DNA from: Verrucomicrobiia bacterium
GTDB taxonomy: Bacteria; Verrucomicrobiota; Verrucomicrobiia; Palsa-1439
DNA: 64,000 nucleotides
Direction: 5' to 3'
Assembly: GCA_035577545.1 (NCBI GenBank)
Contig: DATLVI010000004.1
Location: 1 to 64,000 of the forward strand
Of this stretch, positions 59,691 through 64,000 are shown piece by piece (position 1 is the first letter of the stretch; each line of letters begins with the position of its first letter). A program made the position numbers and the translations under genes. Below the pieces are notes generated by a model. That model saw nothing but the letters and a program-made list of their open reading frames with translations, was not told the origin of the DNA and ran no database searches.

Positions 59691-62240
59691 ATGGCGAGTG
59701 CGAAATCCCAGCAGTCGGGCGATGGTCTCACGCCCATGATGCAGCAATATCGGCGCGTGAAGCACCAGATTCCGCCCGATGCGCTGCTTCTGTTCCGGTT
59801 GGGCGATTTCTACGAGATGTTTTTCGACGACGCAAAGGCCGCCTCGCAACTGCTCAACCTCGCGCTCACGAGCCGCAACGGCACCCCGATGTGCGGGATC
59901 CCGCACCACGCTGCCGAGGGTTATATCGGCAAGTTGCTCAAGCATGGTCGCAAGGTGGCCATCTGCGACCAACTCGAGGAGGCCCAGCCGGGCAAGTTGG
60001 TGAAACGCGATGTCACGCAAATCCTCAGTCCGGGTACACACTTCGACGCGCATCTGTTGCAGGCAGAACGAAACAATTTCCTCGCGGCGATTTGCAGCGA
60101 CGGCAAGTTCGGGCTCGCGCTGGTGGATCTGACCACGGGCGACTTCAAGGTGACCGAGCTTTCGTCCGTGGAACAATTGCAGAACGAACTCACGCGGATT
60201 CGTCCCGCGGAGATCATCGTGCCGACCGAATGGCTCGCCGAAGCGAAGCAGGCGCTGGCGCATCTCGCGTTGCCGGTGACGCCACACGACGGTTGGACGT
60301 TTGAACGCGAGACGGCGTTCTTCACGTTGCGCGATCATTTCAAAACCCAATCGCTCGACGGCTTTGGCGCGAGCGAGTTGAGCGTTGGCATCGGGGCGGC
60401 CGGCGCGGCGCTCCATTACCTCGAACAAACATTGCGGCGCAGCACCGCGCACATTCATCGACTCACAGTTTATAGCATCAATGAATTCATGGTCCTGGAC
60501 GCGGTGACGCAGCGGAACCTTGAATTACTCGAATCACCGCGCTCCGACCGCAAGCATACGTTGATTGGTTGCCTCGATCGCACGCTCACGCCCATGGGCG
60601 CGCGGCTGCTTCGCGAGTGGCTGACGCGTCCCTTGAAGAACGTGGAACAGATCCACGCGCGGCAGGGTGTGATTGCGACGTTTTGCGATGCGCCGCATCT
60701 GCTGGCGGATTTTCGCGAGCAACTTCACGCGGTGCGCGATATGGAGCGGACCCTCGCGCGGCTCAGTGTCGGCAACGGCAACGCGCGCGATCTGATCGTG
60801 CTAAAGGAATCGCTGGCCGCCGTGCCGAAGTTGAAAAAGACACTGGCGTCGGTGCTGGGCGCGACGGACTTTCTCGCCAAACTGACCGCGCAGATCACCG
60901 AGCTTCCGGAACTGGTTGACCTCATTACGCGCGCGATTGTAGATGCGCCGCCGCTGGCGCTGAAGGAGGGCGGACTCATCAAGCCGGGCTATCACGCGGA
61001 ATTGGACGACTTTCGGCGCGCGGGAACGGAAGGCAAAGCATGGATCGCCGCACTGCAGCAAAAGGAAATTGAACGGACCGGCATCGCTTCGTTGAAGGTG
61101 CGCTTCAATTCGGTGTTCGGTTACTACATTGAAATCACGAAGGCGAATCTCGACAAAGCGCCCGACGATTACATTCGCAAACAAACCATCGCCAACGGTG
61201 AACGGTTCGTTACCCCCGAGTTAAAGGAGATGGAGCACAAGATTCTCGGCGCGGAAGAGCGGGCCAACGCGCTCGAATACGAGATCTTTCAGCAGATTCG
61301 CACCGCGGCGGTTGAGAAATCGGCATCGATTCAGGAATCGGCTTCCGCCATCGCCGCGCTCGATGTGCTGGCGGGTCTGGCCGAGTTGGCGCGGCATCAG
61401 GGTTATTGTCGGCCGGTCATTAATGATGAAGACCGGATCGAATTCGTCGATGGACGGCACCCGGTGCTCGAGCAGACGTTAATTGAGGAGCGGTTCGTCC
61501 CCAACGACACGATGCTCGACAATCGGGAGCAGCAGATTTTGATCATTACCGGGCCGAATATGGCGGGCAAGAGCACGTACATCCGGCAGGTGGCGCTGCT
61601 GGTGCTGATGGCGCAGGTCGGCTCATACATTCCCGCGGTGCGGGCGACGGTCGGCCTGGTGGACCGCATTTTCACGCGGGTCGGCGCGAACGACGATCTC
61701 GCGCGGGGTCAAAGCACGTTCATGGTCGAGATGAACGAGACCGCGAACATCCTCAACAACGCCACGCCGCGCAGCCTCATCGTGCTCGACGAAATCGGGC
61801 GCGGCACGAGCACGTTCGACGGTTTGAGCATCGCTTGGGCGGTCGCCGAGTATTTGCACAACGGCGTCGGCGCCAAAACCCTGTTCGCCACGCACTACCA
61901 CGAACTTACTGAACTCGCCGCCACGATGCCACGCGTGAAGAATTATAATGTAGCTGTCCGCGAGTGGCAGGACCAGGTGATTTTCCTGCACAAGATTCTC
62001 CCCGGCGGCACCGACAAGAGCTACGGCATTCAGGTGGCCCGCTTGGCCGGCCTGCCGAAAGAAGTCCTCGCCCGCGCCAAGGAAGTCCTCAGCAACCTGG
62101 AAGAAGCCGAGCTTTCCGCAGAAGGCCAGCCGAAACTGGCGCGGCGGAAGAAGAAGAGTGAAAGTGGAAAGGTGAAGCGCGAAGTTAAAGAAGTGCCGCA
62201 GATGTATCTGTTCGGCGGAAAGCCGAAGGAGAAGGAGTGA
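59691..62240 (+). CDS. mutS: DNA mismatch repair protein MutS
   Basis: 849 residues, close to E. coli MutS (853). The mismatch-binding F-x-E motif is FYEMF at residues 40-44; domains II and III follow; the ATPase domain has Walker A GPNMAGKST (621-629), Walker B RSLIVLDEIGRGTSTFDG and the HYHELTELA motif, and a short basic C-terminal region. It recognises mismatches and recruits MutL. The gene overlaps the next by 4 bp with GTG. No MutL gene is in the window. Confidence 0.97.
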   Translation: MASAKSQQSGDGLTPMMQQYRRVKHQIPPDALLLFRLGDFYEMFFDDAKAASQLLNLALTSRNGTPMCGIPHHAAEGYIGKLLKHGRKVAICDQLEEAQPGKLVKRDVTQILSPGTHFDAHLLQAERNNFLAAICSDGKFGLALVDLTTGDFKVTELSSVEQLQNELTRIRPAEIIVPTEWLAEAKQALAHLALPVTPHDGWTFERETAFFTLRDHFKTQSLDGFGASELSVGIGAAGAALHYLEQTLRRSTAHIHRLTVYSINEFMVLDAVTQRNLELLESPRSDRKHTLIGCLDRTLTPMGARLLREWLTRPLKNVEQIHARQGVIATFCDAPHLLADFREQLHAVRDMERTLARLSVGNGNARDLIVLKESLAAVPKLKKTLASVLGATDFLAKLTAQITELPELVDLITRAIVDAPPLALKEGGLIKPGYHAELDDFRRAGTEGKAWIAALQQKEIERTGIASLKVRFNSVFGYYIEITKANLDKAPDDYIRKQTIANGERFVTPELKEMEHKILGAEERANALEYEIFQQIRTAAVEKSASIQESASAIAALDVLAGLAELARHQGYCRPVINDEDRIEFVDGRHPVLEQTLIEERFVPNDTMLDNREQQILIITGPNMAGKSTYIRQVALLVLMAQVGSYIPAVRATVGLVDRIFTRVGANDDLARGQSTFMVEMNETANILNNATPRSLIVLDEIGRGTSTFDGLSIAWAVAEYLHNGVGAKTLFATHYHELTELAATMPRVKNYNVAVREWQDQVIFLHKILPGGTDKSYGIQVARLAGLPKEVLARAKEVLSNLEEAELSAEGQPKLARRKKKSESGKVKREVKEVPQMYLFGGKPKEKE

Positions 62241-62815
62241 CAACGCAATTCTGTCAGAGATGCGGTACGACGCCGGCCACTCAGGGTGTCGACCATTTGA
62301 TGGTCTGCGATCGCTGCGCAGAAGTTCTGCGTAGAACCAAGGAAAAAATCCAAGAGTTGTTTGAGAGTCTCGGAAATGTGACGCCGACTCCCTCCCAACA
62401 AGAGGTCATCGAGAGTATTGTTGCCGGAGATTCCCGGTTCAGCGCCGAGATTTACGAATTTGTTGCCGAAGCGATGGAAAAAGCATTCATGGAATGGTAT
62501 TCGCAGCACCGTGCTGCGTTTGAAAGCTTTTTGCTCGATCCCCCCGCGGATAAAGAGACGCCAACCGGAGATGTTGCGGACATGAGGATGCCCAGTAAAT
62601 CGTTAGTGGTGGCCTTACAAAGACTGGCGTCGGAACGATTTGGGAAATGCGCCACGGCGACTTTCAATTCCTGGGGCGTCACCCGCTGGCAGGACTTCGC
62701 TGAAATTGTCTCTCGAATGCAAGAGGCGAAAGTTCCAGTGTTTCATCTCTTTGCTCTCAATAGAGACGACTTCAAAAGTCGTGGCGCTCTTGACGACGTG
62801 TTTCCCGAGACTTGA
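62237..62815 (+). CDS. Minf_1886-family protein with N-terminal zinc ribbon
   Basis: 192 residues, starting GTG, overlapping mutS by 4 bp. An N-terminal CxxC...CxxC zinc ribbon (CQRCGTT, CDRC) precedes the Minf_1886-type domain (~75-190): YEFVAEAMEKAFMEW, MPSKSLVVALQRLASERFG, then TFNSWGVTRWQDFAEIVSRMQEAKV and DDFKSRGALDDVFPE, matching the family described from Methylacidiphilum and restricted largely to PVC bacteria. Function unknown; a link to mismatch repair is only positional. Confidence 0.75.
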   Translation: MTTQFCQRCGTTPATQGVDHLMVCDRCAEVLRRTKEKIQELFESLGNVTPTPSQQEVIESIVAGDSRFSAEIYEFVAEAMEKAFMEWYSQHRAAFESFLLDPPADKETPTGDVADMRMPSKSLVVALQRLASERFGKCATATFNSWGVTRWQDFAEIVSRMQEAKVPVFHLFALNRDDFKSRGALDDVFPET

Positions 62816-62821
62816 CTCATC

Positions 62822-64000
62822 CTATCGTTGCTTCTCCGCCAAGCGGCCAATCGTTACCAACGCTTTCTCGATGCGCTCGGACCACGGGTGGCCGCAGTTA
62901 ATGCGGATGAAATTCTTGTAGCTCTGCTTCGGCGAAAACATCGGGCCGGGGCAGATGCTGATGTTTTGGGCGAGGGCCTGGCGGTGCAGTTCGAGGGCGT
63001 TGACCCACTTGGGGAACTCGACCCAGAGCAGGAAGCCGCCTTGGGGACGTGTGACCTTGGTGCCGGCGGGAAAATACCGGCCGATGGCCTCGCCGATAGT
63101 CTGCACTTGTTGCGCATAGGCGCGGCGGATGCGGCGCACGTAATGTTCGTAGCCCCCGTTTTTCAGGAACTCGGCAATGGCCAGTTGTGTCAACACCGGA
63201 GAGGCGCAAGAGGTGGCGTGCTTGAGGCGTTCGACCTGTGTTTGGAACCGTCCGGGCGCGGTCCAGCCGACACGGAATCCCGGGGCCAGCGTTTTCGAAA
63301 CCGAACCGCACAACAGCACGAGCCCTTTCTTGTCAAACGCCCGCGCGGTCTTGGGGCGTTGTTGGCCAAAGTACAGGTCGCCGAAGAGATCGTCCTCGAT
63401 GAGTGGAATCTCCTTGCGCGCGAGCAATTCGACCAGAGCCTTTTTCTTTTCGTCGGGCATGCAGCTCCCGAGCGGGTTCTGGAAATTCAAATTGACCACG
63501 ACCGCGGCGATCTTGTGGCGGCGCGTGGCGTGGTCGAGCGCGTCAAGACACATGCCATCGCGCGGGTACGATGAAATCTCAAGCGTCTTCATACCAAGCG
63601 ACTCGACGGCCTGTAGCATGCCAAAGAACGCGGGCGACTCCACAGCGATGGTGTCGCCGGGTTTGGCGACGGCGCGCAGGCAGACGTTCAGCGCTTCCAT
63701 GCAACCGTTGGTGGTCACGAATTCCTCACTCGAAAGCGAGCAACCCCAATCCAGCGAGCGGCGTGCAATCTGGCGCCGTAACTCGATGGAGCCAGGCGGT
63801 ACATCGTAAGTATTGGCGGACGCTCCGGCGCGCCGCGCAACCATGGCCAGCACGCGGTGCAATTTCTCGTTGGGAAACAGCGCGGGGTCGGGCCCCCCGG
63901 CGCCGAGCGGCACGATGTCGGGATCACGCATCGCCTTCATGACGCGAGCGACAAGATCGTCCACCGACACCCGCGACGCGCCGGACGGCGGTTCGGTCAT
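62822..64000 (-). CDS. PLP-dependent aminotransferase domain of a probable MocR-type regulator (5' end cut)
   Basis: At least 392 residues, stop at 62822; the reading frame stays open to the last base of the window. The sequence MKAMRDPDIVPLGAGGPDPALFPNEKLHRVL is the linker that follows the GntR-type winged-helix domain in MocR proteins such as E. coli YdcR, so the start is probably outside. The fold type I aminotransferase core has TTNGCMEALN, NLNFQNPLGSCMP, a catalytic Lys in CGSVSKTLAPGFRVGW and CGHPWSERIEKAL. If no DNA-binding domain lies upstream, it would be a plain class I aminotransferase. It converges with the Minf_1886 gene. Confidence 0.85.
   Translation of the reverse strand: MTEPPSGASRVSVDDLVARVMKAMRDPDIVPLGAGGPDPALFPNEKLHRVLAMVARRAGASANTYDVPPGSIELRRQIARRSLDWGCSLSSEEFVTTNGCMEALNVCLRAVAKPGDTIAVESPAFFGMLQAVESLGMKTLEISSYPRDGMCLDALDHATRRHKIAAVVVNLNFQNPLGSCMPDEKKKALVELLARKEIPLIEDDLFGDLYFGQQRPKTARAFDKKGLVLLCGSVSKTLAPGFRVGWTAPGRFQTQVERLKHATSCASPVLTQLAIAEFLKNGGYEHYVRRIRRAYAQQVQTIGEAIGRYFPAGTKVTRPQGGFLLWVEFPKWVNALELHRQALAQNISICPGPMFSPKQSYKNFIRINCGHPWSERIEKALVTIGRLAEKQR

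Overview
The window reads as chromosomal DNA of a GC-rich bacterium of the Verrucomicrobiota (PVC group). This is an inference from several lineage-typical signs: a tandem-repeat protein of the Gloeobacter/Verrucomicrobia (GloVer) type at 43252-44661, a Minf_1886-family protein behind mutS, three PEP-CTERM proteins, a compact bacterial microcompartment (BMC) operon, an ECF sigma factor with a large membrane tail, and a large secreted GH31 glycosidase ending in a TSP3-like/Ig-like module. I see no phage, integrase, insertion sequence or CRISPR array.

Layout. 1-11.2 kb: a VOC protein, then priA / glycosyltransferase-39-like / bioD as an overlapping operon; convergent to it an alpha/beta hydrolase; on the minus strand a TMTC-like TPR membrane protein, an M23 peptidase and the ECF sigma factor with membrane tail; then a long anchored protein of unknown function. 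11.2-16.8 kb (minus strand): a BMC operon encoding a RpiB-DeoC fusion, a CsoS1D-like trimeric shell protein, one BMC-H, three BMC-P, one BMC-T, a CoA-acylating aldehyde dehydrogenase and a small HicB-like protein. This gene content fits the published 'sugar phosphate utilizing' (SPU) BMC class: deoxyribose-5-phosphate would be cleaved to acetaldehyde plus glyceraldehyde-3-phosphate, and acetaldehyde oxidised to acetyl-CoA inside the shell. 17.2-35.8 kb: a nitrogen/transport/signalling island with two duplicated amt-glnK pairs, a third divergent amt, a KimA-like permease, an NhaD-like antiporter, an APC permease with a large hydrophilic insert, a PP2C-Ser/Thr kinase fusion, and two paralogous histidine kinase/NarL regulator pairs plus an orphan NarL regulator. 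Three sigma-54 (-24/-12) promoter-like sites precede amt1, amt2 and the APC permease. 35.9-46.3 kb: an MFS exporter, small membrane proteins, a zinc-ribbon/GYF_2 protein, three PEP-CTERM proteins (one a subtilase), the GloVer protein, dispersed repeats and a decayed MFS fragment. 46.4-64 kb: tRNA-Arg(ACG), an FGGY kinase, a 3-hydroxyisobutyrate dehydrogenase-like reductase, the NAD(P)HX repair enzyme, a TAXI binding protein, the GH31 protein, a zinc alcohol dehydrogenase, tRNA-Thr(TGT), a single-domain response regulator, mutS, the Minf_1886 protein and a MocR/aminotransferase gene cut by the window end.

The two most interesting regions are (i) the BMC operon, where RpiB and DeoC are fused through a linker that looks like an encapsulation peptide closely matching the one on the aldehyde dehydrogenase, with an internal ribosome-binding site and an unusual RpiB active site; and (ii) the adjoining nitrogen island, where ammonium channels, PII proteins, two-component pairs and a phosphatase-kinase fusion are clustered. 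All assignments come from reading the sequence; no database search was run.
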